From positions 1-20,726 of the forward strand of contig CARSRA010000014.1 of the NCBI GenBank assembly GCA_949063825.1: a stretch of DNA of 20,726 bases, read 5' to 3'. Of this stretch, positions 11,941 to 20,726 are shown one piece after another. Source of the stretch: an uncultured Candidatus Saccharibacteria bacterium (GTDB lineage: Bacteria > Patescibacteriota > Saccharimonadia > Saccharimonadales > Saccharimonadaceae). Each line of letters begins with the position of its first letter. Position 1 is the stretch's first letter. The notes beneath the pieces are model-generated. The model was not told where the DNA came from. It did no database searches and was given only the letters and a program-made list of their open reading frames with translations. The position numbers were made by a program, and so were the translations under genes.

Positions 11941-14541
11941 ATGGCGAAAAACGACGAAATTGACGATAAAAATAAGCAGAATACGCCTCCTGAGGCTTCT
12001 CTAGGCTCCGAGAATGATCATAGTGTGGCAGACGTGGAGGGGGTCGAGTCTCAAAACAAAGACGTTCCTGGGAACGCTAATGATGTACTAGAGGGACAGG
12101 TGATAGGCGGGGTTGAGCAGCGCGATGTCGAGAGTACAATGGAGCAATATTTCCTCCGCTACTCGATGTCGGTGATTATCGATCGTGCTTTGCCGGACGT
12201 GCGAGATGGTCTCAAACCGGTGAACCGACGTATTTTATACGCCATGAATAAAAATGGCTGGAAAGCGCCTCATGCCACAGTGAAATCAGCGCGTATTGTC
12301 GGTGAGGTGATGGGTAAGTATCACCCACATGGTGATTCTTCGATTTATGATGCGATGGTGAATCTCGCACAGCCTTGGAAAATGCGCTATACCCTGGTTG
12401 AGGGGCAGGGTAACTTTGGTTCGATGGATGGTGATGATCCAGCGGCATCGAGGTATACTGAGGCACGAATGGATAAAGTTGGCGCCGAGCTTCTTACTGA
12501 CATCGAGAAGGAGACGGTAGATTTTCGGGATAACTTTGATGGTAGCGAACAAGAACCGGTGGTGCTTCCAGCGGCTTTGCCGAATATTCTTTTGAATGGC
12601 CAGATGGGTATCGCGGTCGGTATGGCGACAAATATTCCACCGCACAATCTTACCGAGGTAGTAGATGCGACGATTGCGCAGATTGAAGATCCTGAAATTA
12701 CATTAGATGGACTATTGAAGTATGTTAAGGGCCCGGATTTTCCGACTGGGGCGGAAGTCTATGGTGGCGCGCCGATGCGTCAAGCTTATGCGACTGGTAA
12801 AGGTTCGGTGACGATTCGTGCGGTAGCGAATATTGAAGAAAAGAAGAATGGTCGCTACGCGATTGTGATTACCGAAGTACCATATGGTATGAGTAAAGAA
12901 GGTTTTATTGAGAAAGTCCGCGAATTGGTTCTGAACAAAAAACTAGATCACATCGCTGATGCGCGCGACGAGTCAGCACGAGGGAAGATTCGGGTAGTGG
13001 TTGAGCTTAAAAAAGACGCTTTCCCGAAGAAAATTCTCAACCAGCTCTACCGGATGACTAATCTCCAGACTACCTTCCATTATAATATGTTGGCTTTGGT
13101 TGATGGTGTGCAGCCACGGATCTTGGGGCTAAAGGAGATTTTAGCTGAATTTATTAAGCACCGTCAAAAGGTGATTCGTCGACGGACCGAATTTGAGCTG
13201 CGGAAAGCTAAGGAACGTGCACATATTCTCGAAGGTTTGAAGATTGCACTCGACAATATTGACGAAGTAATCAAGACGATCCGTGAAAGTTATGATGATG
13301 CGGATAAGCGCTTGATGGGGCGATTTGGTCTTTCCGAAATTCAGGCGGCAGCGATCCTCGCCATGCAGTTGAGGAGGCTCCAAGGCCTTGAACGCGACAA
13401 AATCGAAGCAGAACTTCAGGAACTACATGAGCTGATAAAGAAGCTTGAGGCGATTTTGGCTGACGAAAACGAGGTTCTACGAGTAGTAAAAGAAGAGCTC
13501 GCAGCGATTAAAGAAAAATATGGCGATGCGCGTAAAAGTAAGATTATTAATCATGAGGTTGGTAAATTCTCCGAAGAAGAGTTGATTCCAGACGAGGAAA
13601 GCGTAATCTTAATGACTACCGCAGGCTATCTAAAGCGGGTATCACAAGGGGACTTTAAGCGACAAGGCCGCGGCGGCAAAGGTCGACGAGGTATGACCAC
13701 CAAAGAAGAAGATGTGGTCTCGCAGATTATTACTGCCAATTCGCATGATGACTTGCTGTTCTTTACTAATCAGGGTAGAATTTTCCGAGTGAAGGGTTAT
13801 GAAGTACCACAGGCTAGCCTCACTGCGAAGGGTACAGCGGCGGTCAATCTTCTCAATATGCACCCAGACGAGAGGGTGACTAGCGTCATTAAGCAGGGTG
13901 ATGACCCGGACGGTTTCTTATTTATGACAACCAAGAAGGGTACGATCAAGAAAACCCCGGTTAAGGAATTCATGAATATTCGTTCGAACGGTCTAGCGGC
14001 GATTAAGCTTGATACTGGTGATGAGCTGAAATGGATTCAGGAGACCGGAGGAGGGAATGATATAGTGATTACTACCTCTGCTGGTCAGGCGATGCGTTTC
14101 AACGAAAAGGATGTCCGCAGTATGGGGCGTGCGGCACGAGGCGTGCGTGGTATCCGCCTCAGGCCAAAAGATGAGGTCGTAGGGATGGATGTAATCCGCG
14201 AAGAAGACCAAAAATTGATCGTAGTCTCTGCCAATGGCTATGGCAAAGTGACGTCTGCTAAGGCGATTGCGACGCATGCTCGGGGTGGGGTAGGAATTCG
14301 TGTTGCTGGCGTGACCGATAAGACTGGCTCAATTGTTGCGGTACATACACTTGACCCAGCAGCGAAAGAGGTAATTATGATGTCGACTAAGGGCCAGGCG
14401 ATCCGCGTGGCGATGTCGGAAATCCCGACACTCAGCCGCACCGCACAAGGTGTACGCATTATGAAGATGAACGCGGGTGATACGGTAGCAAGTATTGGCG
14501 TAGTATTGCCGGACAACGATGAGGAGGAAGGTCAAAAATGA
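11941..14541 (+). CDS. gyrA: DNA gyrase subunit A
   Basis: GyrA cuts and rejoins DNA through a catalytic tyrosine and wraps DNA with its C-terminal pinwheel. Domains of the 866-residue protein: an acidic, low-complexity N-terminal extension of about 60 residues; winged-helix breakage domain from about 61 (FLRYSMSVIIDRALPDVRDG), catalytic Tyr172 in AASRYTEARM; tower and coiled coil to about 540; C-terminal beta-pinwheel with the GyrA box QGRGGKG at 575-581 (canonical QRRGGKG). The quinolone-determining region GKYHPHGDSSIYDAM keeps Ser133 and Asp137 (E. coli 83 and 87). The start is supported by AAAGGAGG (11929-11936) 4 nt upstream. The extension is unusual, since most GyrA proteins start near residue 55 of this one; the tail EEEGQK is acidic. 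A strong terminator follows. Confidence 0.97.
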   Translation: MAKNDEIDDKNKQNTPPEASLGSENDHSVADVEGVESQNKDVPGNANDVLEGQVIGGVEQRDVESTMEQYFLRYSMSVIIDRALPDVRDGLKPVNRRILYAMNKNGWKAPHATVKSARIVGEVMGKYHPHGDSSIYDAMVNLAQPWKMRYTLVEGQGNFGSMDGDDPAASRYTEARMDKVGAELLTDIEKETVDFRDNFDGSEQEPVVLPAALPNILLNGQMGIAVGMATNIPPHNLTEVVDATIAQIEDPEITLDGLLKYVKGPDFPTGAEVYGGAPMRQAYATGKGSVTIRAVANIEEKKNGRYAIVITEVPYGMSKEGFIEKVRELVLNKKLDHIADARDESARGKIRVVVELKKDAFPKKILNQLYRMTNLQTTFHYNMLALVDGVQPRILGLKEILAEFIKHRQKVIRRRTEFELRKAKERAHILEGLKIALDNIDEVIKTIRESYDDADKRLMGRFGLSEIQAAAILAMQLRRLQGLERDKIEAELQELHELIKKLEAILADENEVLRVVKEELAAIKEKYGDARKSKIINHEVGKFSEEELIPDEESVILMTTAGYLKRVSQGDFKRQGRGGKGRRGMTTKEEDVVSQIITANSHDDLLFFTNQGRIFRVKGYEVPQASLTAKGTAAVNLLNMHPDERVTSVIKQGDDPDGFLFMTTKKGTIKKTPVKEFMNIRSNGLAAIKLDTGDELKWIQETGGGNDIVITTSAGQAMRFNEKDVRSMGRAARGVRGIRLRPKDEVVGMDVIREEDQKLIVVSANGYGKVTSAKAIATHARGGVGIRVAGVTDKTGSIVAVHTLDPAAKEVIMMSTKGQAIRVAMSEIPTLSRTAQGVRIMKMNAGDTVASIGVVLPDNDEEEGQK

Positions 14542-14573
14542 CCTAAATGGTCCGAGAAGGGCCTAGAATAGTC

Positions 14574-14600
14574 AAAAAAGTGCCAAAAAGGCACTTTTTT
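14574..14600 (+). terminator. Terminator of gyrB-gyrA
   Basis: AAAAAAGTGCC (14574-14584) pairs perfectly with GGCACTTTTTT (14590-14600) around AAAAA; the T run is part of the stem. The A run makes it potentially active in both directions. Confidence 0.92.
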
Positions 14601-14640
14601 GGTTGGTATTTAGGTATAAAAATTGCTAAATTGTTAATGC

Positions 14641-14670
14641 TTGTAGTTTTGGAAAAATTTGCTTTATACT
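14641..14670 (+). promoter_or_regulatory. Promoter of the surface protein gene
   Basis: TTGTAG (14641-14646), 18 nt, TATACT (14665-14670). GAGGG (14691-14695) lies 5 nt before ATG 14701. Confidence 0.6.
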
Positions 14671-14700
14671 CACCGCATTACTATTTAACAGAGGGATTTT

Positions 14701-16083
14701 ATGACAAAAATACCAATACTTTTATCAATTTTAGGAGTCGTAGGAGGGGTTTCAGGGTCGCTTAATATGGATTTGAATAACAGACATAGTAGTGTATCGC
14801 CGATGCCTATCGTGGCGTCAGGCGATGTCTCGGTACAGGGGGCTGCTCCCGAGGTGATCGCGAATCAGAATGTTGCTGGACTGAATTTTACTGAATTAAG
14901 CATTAGTATGGGGCAATTGAAATGGGAGTTTCAATATGAGGATGATCAGGAGCGGACATTCTCGCGATATGTGATGGCTTCGCTGGACTTTTGGAACGGT
15001 GTTACCGAGGCGCAGGCCGATACGGCCCTAGCTACGCTTGGTGAAAAATCTGACCTCGCGACTTGGACTAATTGGCGGACCGAATATACTGCTCGTGATG
15101 GACGTTTTACTAAAGGAACGACGCTGAGCGCGCCGATAGCTTGGGGTGATCCGTTAAATTCTAATCAATCCGATATAATATATTATGCAATTGAATACAA
15201 GAACTGGAATGATTCTACGGTTGAGCCGGTATGGTATCGGGGTAAATTGGATTATCGAGATTGCGCGCATGCGCCAGCAACTGAGATAGATATGACTTGT
15301 CGGTTTTCACTGGATCCGATTACGAATTTATATAATGTCACACCGACGGGCGGGACTCTAAGCTACGATGATGAAATGGCACAAATAGCTCGTGAATCTT
15401 ATCTCGACGCAATAAGGAGGCGAGTCGAGGAGCTAGAACGTCGCAAAGAAAATAACGATGAAAGTTATTATGCTGAAATTGAAGGCACAGAATATGCATT
15501 TGATACGGCAAAGCGCAATATCGAGACGATGCATGCTAGTGATCGACTGGCGGATGAAATCAATGAACTCGAACAGCGATTGACGGCCCTAAAACAGATT
15601 GATAATACAACGCCCGATCCCGATACAGATCAAGATCTAGATACCGATTCCGGAAATACGATACCTGGTCCTGATGAGGTTATGCCTGATACTGGGGATG
15701 TCAATTCGCATCCTGATGAAACTACTTCAGGCGAAACTGGTCCGAATACTGGTAGTATGTTTGAAACTGGAGGAACTACATCGGATATTAATAACAAGGG
15801 AGTAAATCCTGGCCATCAAAACACTAGCCGTGATGGCGCTAATAACGTCCATAATGATTTAGTTGCAAATGATGAGCATACGAATAGTAATACTTTTCAG
15901 GAAGTCGATGATCGTTCAGGTATTGATTTAAACGCGGGACCAGATATAGAAGTGCCGAATCTAGGAGATGAGATACCATGGCTCAGGCGTCATCTATGGG
16001 TATTATCTTTGCCGATAGTTACGATTGCCTTGGTAGTCTTTATATTAGCGAAGCGACGTGATGCTAGTGACGATGAAATCTAA
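14701..16083 (+). CDS. Putative surface protein: signal peptide, coiled coil, polar stalk, C-terminal membrane anchor
   Basis: I do not recognise a family in this 460-residue protein, but its layout is clear. A short hydrophobic N-terminus (about residues 5-20, ILLSILGVVGGVSGS) looks like a signal peptide. An ectodomain of about 200 residues with two cysteines (RDCAHAP and MTCRF) follows, then a charged helical, probably coiled-coil region at about 220-302 (RRRVEELERRKENN, LADEINELEQRLTALK). Next is a long Asp/Thr/Gly/Asn-rich stalk at about 303-425, a membrane helix at about 431-450, and a short cytoplasmic tail starting KRR. This is the plan of a cell-surface protein held in the membrane with a wall-spanning stalk. 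A stretch MPDTGD in the stalk resembles a sortase motif but is too far from the C-terminus to act as one. Transcribed alone or with the next gene 42 nt downstream, which has its own -10 box. Confidence 0.8.
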   Translation: MTKIPILLSILGVVGGVSGSLNMDLNNRHSSVSPMPIVASGDVSVQGAAPEVIANQNVAGLNFTELSISMGQLKWEFQYEDDQERTFSRYVMASLDFWNGVTEAQADTALATLGEKSDLATWTNWRTEYTARDGRFTKGTTLSAPIAWGDPLNSNQSDIIYYAIEYKNWNDSTVEPVWYRGKLDYRDCAHAPATEIDMTCRFSLDPITNLYNVTPTGGTLSYDDEMAQIARESYLDAIRRRVEELERRKENNDESYYAEIEGTEYAFDTAKRNIETMHASDRLADEINELEQRLTALKQIDNTTPDPDTDQDLDTDSGNTIPGPDEVMPDTGDVNSHPDETTSGETGPNTGSMFETGGTTSDINNKGVNPGHQNTSRDGANNVHNDLVANDEHTNSNTFQEVDDRSGIDLNAGPDIEVPNLGDEIPWLRRHLWVLSLPIVTIALVVFILAKRRDASDDEI

Positions 16084-16113
16084 CCGATTTGTTAATCTCG
16101 AATATGTTTGTGC

Positions 16114-16119
16114 TATAAT
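16114..16119 (+). promoter_or_regulatory. Extended -10 box, predicted leaderless promoter of the DUF212 gene
   Basis: TGC-TATAAT, hexamer at 16114-16119, ends 6 nt before ATG 16126. Possible -35 TTGTTA at 16089-16094. Confidence 0.65.
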
Positions 16120-16125
16120 ATTCGT

Positions 16126-16569
16126 ATGGACGGGATATTTGCCTTAGTTGCCTTTGTAAGCGGTTTCGTGATAGCACAGTTTTGGAAATTAATCGAGGGG
16201 TTAGCGCGTCGCAAGAAACGCCCTGAGATGGCTCATTTTAAGACGGCGATCGCTTATATCTTTCGCTCGGGGGGGATGCCATCTGGGCATTCGGCGTGCA
16301 TGAGTGCAATAACAATTTATTTTGGATTAGCCGAGGGGATAAATTCTAATATTTTTGCACTTGCTTTAGCTAGTGCAACCATCGTCATTTATGATGCTTT
16401 ACATGTACGTCACGCCGTGGGCGAACAAGGGAAGGCTCTGAATCGCTTATTAAGCCAAAATCACGATACTACCTTGCCGGTAGTTGAAGGGCACATTATG
16501 ACAGAAGTGGTAGTTGGCGTAATTTTAGGTGGTTTAGTAGGATTTTTGGTCTACATTTTACAGGGGTGA
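16126..16569 (+). CDS. Divergent PAP2 family (DUF212) integral membrane protein
   Basis: The 147-residue product matches the DUF212/YuiD-type divergent PAP2 family: an N-terminal membrane helix followed by a basic loop (LARRKKRPE), the signature GGMPSGHSA, then YDALHVRHAVGEQGKALNRLL and finally EGHIMTEVVVGVILGG. PAP2 enzymes remove phosphate from lipids such as phosphatidic acid or undecaprenyl pyrophosphate; the SGH and R/H residues of the phosphatase motifs are partly kept here, but activity of the divergent branch is not well established. I start at ATG 16126 because a TTG 18 nt upstream would place the promoter -10 box inside the gene. The stop TGA overlaps a weak terminator. Likely role: membrane lipid or carrier-lipid metabolism. 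Confidence 0.85.
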   Translation: MDGIFALVAFVSGFVIAQFWKLIEGLARRKKRPEMAHFKTAIAYIFRSGGMPSGHSACMSAITIYFGLAEGINSNIFALALASATIVIYDALHVRHAVGEQGKALNRLLSQNHDTTLPVVEGHIMTEVVVGVILGGLVGFLVYILQG

Positions 16570-16591
16570 ATAGCGCCGCCTATCATTTTTT
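16567..16591 (+). terminator. Weak terminator after the DUF212 gene
   Basis: TG-A-(A)TAG (16567-16573) pairs with CTATCA (16580-16585), with one bulge, followed by TTTTTT (16586-16591). Short stem, so moderate confidence. Confidence 0.45.
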
Positions 16592-16623
16592 AAAGATTTT
16601 ACACAAAAAGTCGCAAAAAAGTG

Positions 16624-16652
16624 TTGACATGGGGGATTTTATGCGCTAAAAT
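16624..16652 (+). promoter_or_regulatory. rRNA promoter P1 of 16S
   Basis: Perfect TTGACA (16624-16629), exactly 17 nt, TAAAAT (16647-16652). The predicted start is at about 16659. The same -10 hexamer is used by the tRNA promoter at 20540-20568. Confidence 0.88.
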
Positions 16653-16658
16653 AGGAAC

Positions 16659-16861
16659 TATCTGAAGGCTGCGAGGAATTATCAGATAATTTTCCAGATT
16701 TCGCGCTCTCAGTGAGTAATTTAACAGTTTAATTGTGCAATTTGAAATCTATTTTTTAGATTTCTATCATCGTCAGTCTTTTATTGAACTTTGGTTCGAA
16801 TTTTTTGACTATGCTCGAGCTATTTTGCGGAAGCATAGAGTTCTACTTTTTATAAGTAGCT
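16659..16861 (+). other. 16S rRNA leader with hairpins
   Basis: About 200 nt of leader RNA. ATCTGA (16660-16665) pairs with TCAGAT (16682-16687). GAAATCTA (16744-16751) pairs with TAGATTTC (16757-16764). CTACTT/AAGTAG forms a small hairpin just before the gene. The arm at 16721-16742 pairs with the trailer (see the processing stem). No tRNA or protein gene is present. Confidence 0.65.
16721..16742 (+). other. 16S processing stem, leader arm
   Basis: These 22 nt are complementary to 18517-18538 with 21 Watson-Crick pairs and one G-U. Pairing of leader with trailer loops out the 16S rRNA and makes the usual RNase III target. The arm begins TTAACAG and ends GCAATT. Confidence 0.85.
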
Positions 16862-18386
<1,525 letters not shown>

Positions 18387-18516
18387 CTTGAGAAGGAATT
18401 GATGCGCAATATATAGTAATATGTATTGTAGCTAGGTCGGTTGCAGTTGTGGCTGGAAGCTTGAGTCACAGCATAGCTTGTTTTACAAGATGCAACATAA
18501 GCTTTGACTTTCGATG

Positions 18517-18538
18517 AATTGCACAATTAAGCTGTTAA
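18517..18538 (+). other. 16S processing stem, trailer arm
   Basis: Complement of 16721-16742. The trailer between the 16S 3' end and here (18387-18516) contains only small hairpins such as CTTGTTTTACAAG near 18477-18489, and no tRNA. The stem ends 2 nt before the terminator, so it spans nearly the whole transcript. Confidence 0.85.
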
Positions 18539-18540
18539 TT

Positions 18541-18564
18541 AAGTGCCCGTCAGGGCACTTTTTT
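18541..18564 (+). terminator. Terminator of the 16S transcript
   Basis: AAGTGCCC (18541-18548) pairs perfectly with GGGCACTT (18553-18560) around GTCA; the T run continues to 18564. It ends the rRNA transcript before any 23S gene. Confidence 0.92.
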
Positions 18565-18667
18565 GTTATCAATGTGATCTCTAGCAAAGTGGCGGGTATT
18601 AATCATAATATGCTAACCAAGAAGCTTCGTATAGAGGTAGATAATGGTGCGACTTTAAGTTTGGTGA

Positions 18668-18673
18668 TATAAT
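18668..18673 (+). promoter_or_regulatory. Extended -10 box of the methyltransferase-deacetylase pair
   Basis: TGA-TATAAT, hexamer at 18668-18673, ends 8 nt before ATG 18682. No Shine-Dalgarno precedes the ATG. The 100 bp between the 16S terminator and this box hold nothing else I can name. Confidence 0.6.
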
Positions 18674-18681
18674 TATTAGTA

Positions 18682-19233
18682 ATGGAAGATACGCGCAATT
18701 TACAGAATGAATACAAGGGGCTCTCAAATGAAGAAGTTTTTGCGTGTCTCGCAGAAAAGCGTAGCGCTCTCGAAGTGGCGATCGAAAATATTGATCATGA
18801 TTTTAATGCTGGTACGATCGTGCGTAGCGCTAATAACTTTAACGCTAACAAAGTCCATATTATAGGGCGGCGCAAATATAATCGACGTGGCGCCATGTGC
18901 ACGGATAAATATCTGGAAATTGTGTATTGGCCTGACATACAAAGTTTTATAAAAGACCAGCATGACAGGGGTCGTGAGATTGTAGCGATTGAAAATAATA
19001 TACCAGATACTAAGCCGCTGGCTAGTAAAAAATTTGTTCAGAATACCACGTTAGTGTTCGGTAGCGAAGGAGGGGGAATTTCTAGGGAATTATTGGCTGA
19101 GGTCGATGATAAGCGCGAAATTGAGGGGCTTGGCTCAACAAGATCTATTAATGTGGGGGTTGCAGCTGGAATTGCAATGTATGAATGGGCTCGGCAATGT
19201 CACCTTGCCGTAAAAGGGGTGAAAAGTGCATAA
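18682..19233 (+). CDS. SpoU (TrmH/TrmL) family RNA 2'-O-methyltransferase
   Basis: The 183-residue protein is a SPOUT-class methyltransferase using S-adenosylmethionine through a knotted C-terminal fold. The three family motifs are in order: motif 1, NIDHDFNAGTIVRSANNF (about residues 36-53, with R48); motif 2, LVFGSEGGGIS (124-134, E129); motif 3, STRSINVGVAAGIAMYEWAR (152-171, N157). It lacks the N-terminal RNA-binding domain of RlmB, so it resembles the short TrmL/TrmH type that methylates tRNA or rRNA ribose. The target cannot be told from sequence; being beside 16S suggests but does not prove rRNA. Its last 8 nt overlap the start of the deacetylase gene. Confidence 0.92.
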   Translation: MEDTRNLQNEYKGLSNEEVFACLAEKRSALEVAIENIDHDFNAGTIVRSANNFNANKVHIIGRRKYNRRGAMCTDKYLEIVYWPDIQSFIKDQHDRGREIVAIENNIPDTKPLASKKFVQNTTLVFGSEGGGISRELLAEVDDKREIEGLGSTRSINVGVAAGIAMYEWARQCHLAVKGVKSA

Positions 19234-20494
19234 AAAACCAAACAAAAAGCTTCGTAATCAAAAAATCAAGCTAAAAGCTTCACGATCAAAAAAATCTACG
19301 CAAAAGTCATTCTCCTTGGATAAAACTGGGCAAGAAATCACTAAACAACCCAAGAAATATAAAAAACTCAAAGACAAAGGTGCCCATGAGCCATTTAGGT
19401 CAAGCGGTGATATGCTTCATGAAGACAGCATGCCGTATGAGGGCAATACGTCTCGTGGTGACAATATCTCTCGTGAGAATAGCACGAATAGGCGTAGTCG
19501 AGATCGATATGACCCCTGGCGAGTCGAAAAGAGTATAATAGGGGGTCAAACTTCAAAATTTGAGTCATTCTTTCTAGTGACACTTCTAATTATTATGTTT
19601 TTGGGGTCGTATGGAGTTGGTTGGTTTTTGGGTGGTTTTTTGCGTCAGGAGCTAAATCAGGCGGGAATATCTAGCCAGACTCAGCCCATAGATCAGGATT
19701 CGGATACAGATGTGCCAAAGGAGAGGACTGCGGACGATCCAGAAAAGCTCGAAGAGCTGGACGGTCAGGATACAGATCAGGCGGCTAGGAATGGTCAGGA
19801 AGATAATCTTGGTCCCATAGAATCGGGAGAGGAGGGCAATAGCGATATATCGAGCGGCGCAATTCCGACTCCTGATATTACGGGGAAAAAACTAATTGCG
19901 TTGACTTTTGATGATGGACCGTCAGGCGCGATAACAGATCAGCTTTTAATGCATTTACGTCAAAAACAAGTGCGGGCAACATTCTTTGTCTTGGGGTATA
20001 TGGCTGAGCGTTCGCCGCACCAGTTGCAGAAAGAGATTAGCGAGGGGCATGAAGTCGGTAGTCATACGGCGAATCATACTGCATTTTCGAGGATGAGCGC
20101 AGCAGATCTAATAAATGATTCTGTGCGCATGAATCAGATTTTTACGAATATCCTAGGGCATAATACGCCGTTTATGCGTCCACCGTACGGGGATGGAGCT
20201 TACACTGAAAAAGCACGAACAAATATCGGCCAGCCAATGATTCTTTGGACGGTAGACACGCTGGATTGGAAATATCGTGATGCACCTACGGTACGTAACA
20301 ATGCGGTTAAGGATGCTTTTGATGGCGCGATTATCTTGTTTCATGACGTTTATCAGTCGACGGTCGATGCGATTCCGGCGATCATCGACGATTTACGCGC
20401 ACAGGGGTATGAATTTTTGACGGTATCAGAACTGGCGAAGGTGCGGGGAGTAACTATGCAGAATGGTCTAGTATATGGGAGCTTCACGCCTTAG
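19226..20494 (+). CDS. Membrane-anchored polysaccharide deacetylase (NodB/CE4)
   Basis: The 422-residue protein begins with a very basic cytoplasmic region of about 110 residues. A membrane helix at about 113-135 (FFLVTLLIIMFLGSYGVGWF) follows, then an acidic Asp/Glu/Gln/Gly-rich stalk to about 215, then a complete NodB domain outside. All five CE4 motifs are present: TFDDGP (227-232, catalytic D229 and metal D230), HTANH (H280, H284, metal), RPPYG (318-322), the DTLDWK segment, and LFHD (H373, catalytic base). CE4 enzymes remove acetyl groups from N-acetylated sugars such as peptidoglycan or chitin-like polymers. The GTG start (19226) is supported by AAGGGGT 6 nt upstream and by the overlap with the methyltransferase. 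A role in changing its own wall, or that of the host it sits on, is inference. Confidence 0.93.
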   Translation: MHKKPNKKLRNQKIKLKASRSKKSTQKSFSLDKTGQEITKQPKKYKKLKDKGAHEPFRSSGDMLHEDSMPYEGNTSRGDNISRENSTNRRSRDRYDPWRVEKSIIGGQTSKFESFFLVTLLIIMFLGSYGVGWFLGGFLRQELNQAGISSQTQPIDQDSDTDVPKERTADDPEKLEELDGQDTDQAARNGQEDNLGPIESGEEGNSDISSGAIPTPDITGKKLIALTFDDGPSGAITDQLLMHLRQKQVRATFFVLGYMAERSPHQLQKEISEGHEVGSHTANHTAFSRMSAADLINDSVRMNQIFTNILGHNTPFMRPPYGDGAYTEKARTNIGQPMILWTVDTLDWKYRDAPTVRNNAVKDAFDGAIILFHDVYQSTVDAIPAIIDDLRAQGYEFLTVSELAKVRGVTMQNGLVYGSFTP

Positions 20495-20521
20495 CTCGGG
20501 TTTAGTTATCGAGCGTGACAA

Positions 20522-20548
20522 GAAAATCGGTAATCGGGCTTGATTTTC
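20522..20548. other. Inverted repeat between the deacetylase gene and the tRNAs
   Basis: GAAAATC (20522-20528) and GATTTTC (20542-20548), a perfect 7-bp match. The right arm overlaps the tRNA -35 box. A weaker GCTCG/CGAGC hairpin lies just before. Either may end transcription of the deacetylase gene weakly; there is no clean T run. Confidence 0.35.
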
Positions 20549-20568
20549 ATGGGGATATGGGGTAAAAT
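20540..20568 (+). promoter_or_regulatory. Promoter of the tRNA-Ile/tRNA-Ala unit
   Basis: TTGATT (20540-20545), 17 nt, TAAAAT (20563-20568). The predicted start is at about 20575, just before the tRNA. Spacer length and -10 hexamer equal those of the 16S promoter. Confidence 0.75.
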
Positions 20569-20577
20569 TGAGTCGTT

Positions 20578-20654
20578 GGGGATATAGCTCAGCTGGTTAG
20601 AGCGCGTCACTGATAATGACGAGGTCTGTGGTTCAAGTCCACATATCCCCACCA
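20578..20654 (+). tRNA. tRNA-Ile(GAT)
   Basis: 77 nt with encoded CCA. Acceptor GGGGATA (20578-20584) pairs with TATCCCC; D-arm starts GCTC; anticodon stem CGTCA/TGACG with loop CTGATAA, anticodon GAT; T-arm with loop TTCAAGT. Discriminator base A, then CCA at 20652-20654. Confidence 0.97.
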
Positions 20655-20678
20655 AGTTTCGGATAGGATTATCCGTAT

Positions 20679-20726
20679 GGGGTAATAGCTCAGCTGATTA
20701 GAGCGCTGCCTTTGCAAGGCAGAGGT
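20679..20726 (+). tRNA. tRNA-Ala(TGC), cut by right edge
   Basis: The first 48 nt are visible: acceptor strand GGGGTAA (20679-20685), D-arm GCTCAGCTGATTAGAGC, anticodon stem CTGCC/GGCAG with loop TTTGCAA, anticodon TGC. It follows tRNA-Ile by 24 nt, the classical pair of the 16S-23S spacer, so 23S probably lies next. Confidence 0.93.

Noticed and set aside
14547..14765. 72-codon frame after gyrA.
   Set aside because: It spans the gyrA terminator and the start of the surface protein gene in another frame.
15664..15700. Sortase-like MPDTGD in the surface protein.
   Set aside because: It is about 130 residues from the C-terminus and not followed directly by a membrane helix, so it cannot be a sorting signal.

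Overview
The window comes from a Saccharibacteria (candidate phylum TM7) genome. The 16S rRNA gene at about 16862-18386 carries the TM7 group signature in the 910-920 region and the site normally used for the TM7 reverse primer near E. coli position 1177. Gene content fits a small, fast-evolving CPR genome: short gyrase genes, a VirB4/TraG-like membrane ATPase operon, single-copy RNA genes, TGA used as a stop (so not the recoded code of Gracilibacteria/SR1), and an rRNA locus that is broken up.

Layout. Left end, minus strand: infC (IF-3, entering from the left edge, with an ATT start codon) and a ComM/YifB-type AAA+ gene. Then about 2.3 kb (2027-4349) has no convincing protein gene. It holds tmRNA (ssrA, 2539-2896), a candidate short sRNA with a strong promoter and terminator (about 3127-3230), a candidate structured RNA region (about 3838-4330), and many copies of a (T)TTTYACAACAT-type motif, two of which also lie inside comM. 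From 4350 on everything is on the plus strand: a small four-helix membrane protein; a CIRCE-like operator; a tightly coupled three-gene operon (unknown protein, 903-aa membrane-anchored TraG/VirB4-like ATPase, membrane protein with a cysteine-containing outside domain) that closes with a terminator; an orphan RelB/DinJ-type antitoxin behind an AT-rich promoter with inverted repeats; gyrB-gyrA behind a promoter with a perfect palindrome over its -35; a putative surface protein; a DUF212 (divergent PAP2) membrane protein; 16S rRNA with its own promoter, processing stem and terminator; a SpoU-family RNA methyltransferase overlapping a membrane-anchored polysaccharide deacetylase; and tRNA-Ile(GAT) followed by tRNA-Ala(TGC), cut by the right edge.

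How it fits together. The window is mostly core information processing (IF-3, tmRNA, gyrase, 16S, tRNAs, RNA methyltransferase) interleaved with cell-envelope and secretion functions that suit an epibiont. tRNA-Ile and tRNA-Ala normally sit between 16S and 23S; here a roughly 2-kb two-gene block separates them from 16S, and each half has its own promoter of the form TTGAnn-17-TAAAAT. Two initiation styles coexist: genes with Shine-Dalgarno leaders (infC, the antitoxin, gyrB, gyrA, the surface protein) and genes in which an extended -10 box (TGnTATAAT-like) ends only 6-8 nt before the ATG, predicting leaderless mRNAs (comM, 4350, 4795, 16126, 18682).

Most worth following up: the two candidate RNAs and the repeat family in the gene-free region, the leaderless promoter class, the CIRCE-like site upstream of the secretion-type operon, the split rRNA locus, the odd tmRNA T-loop, and the natural Asn at the GyrB quinolone-resistance position.
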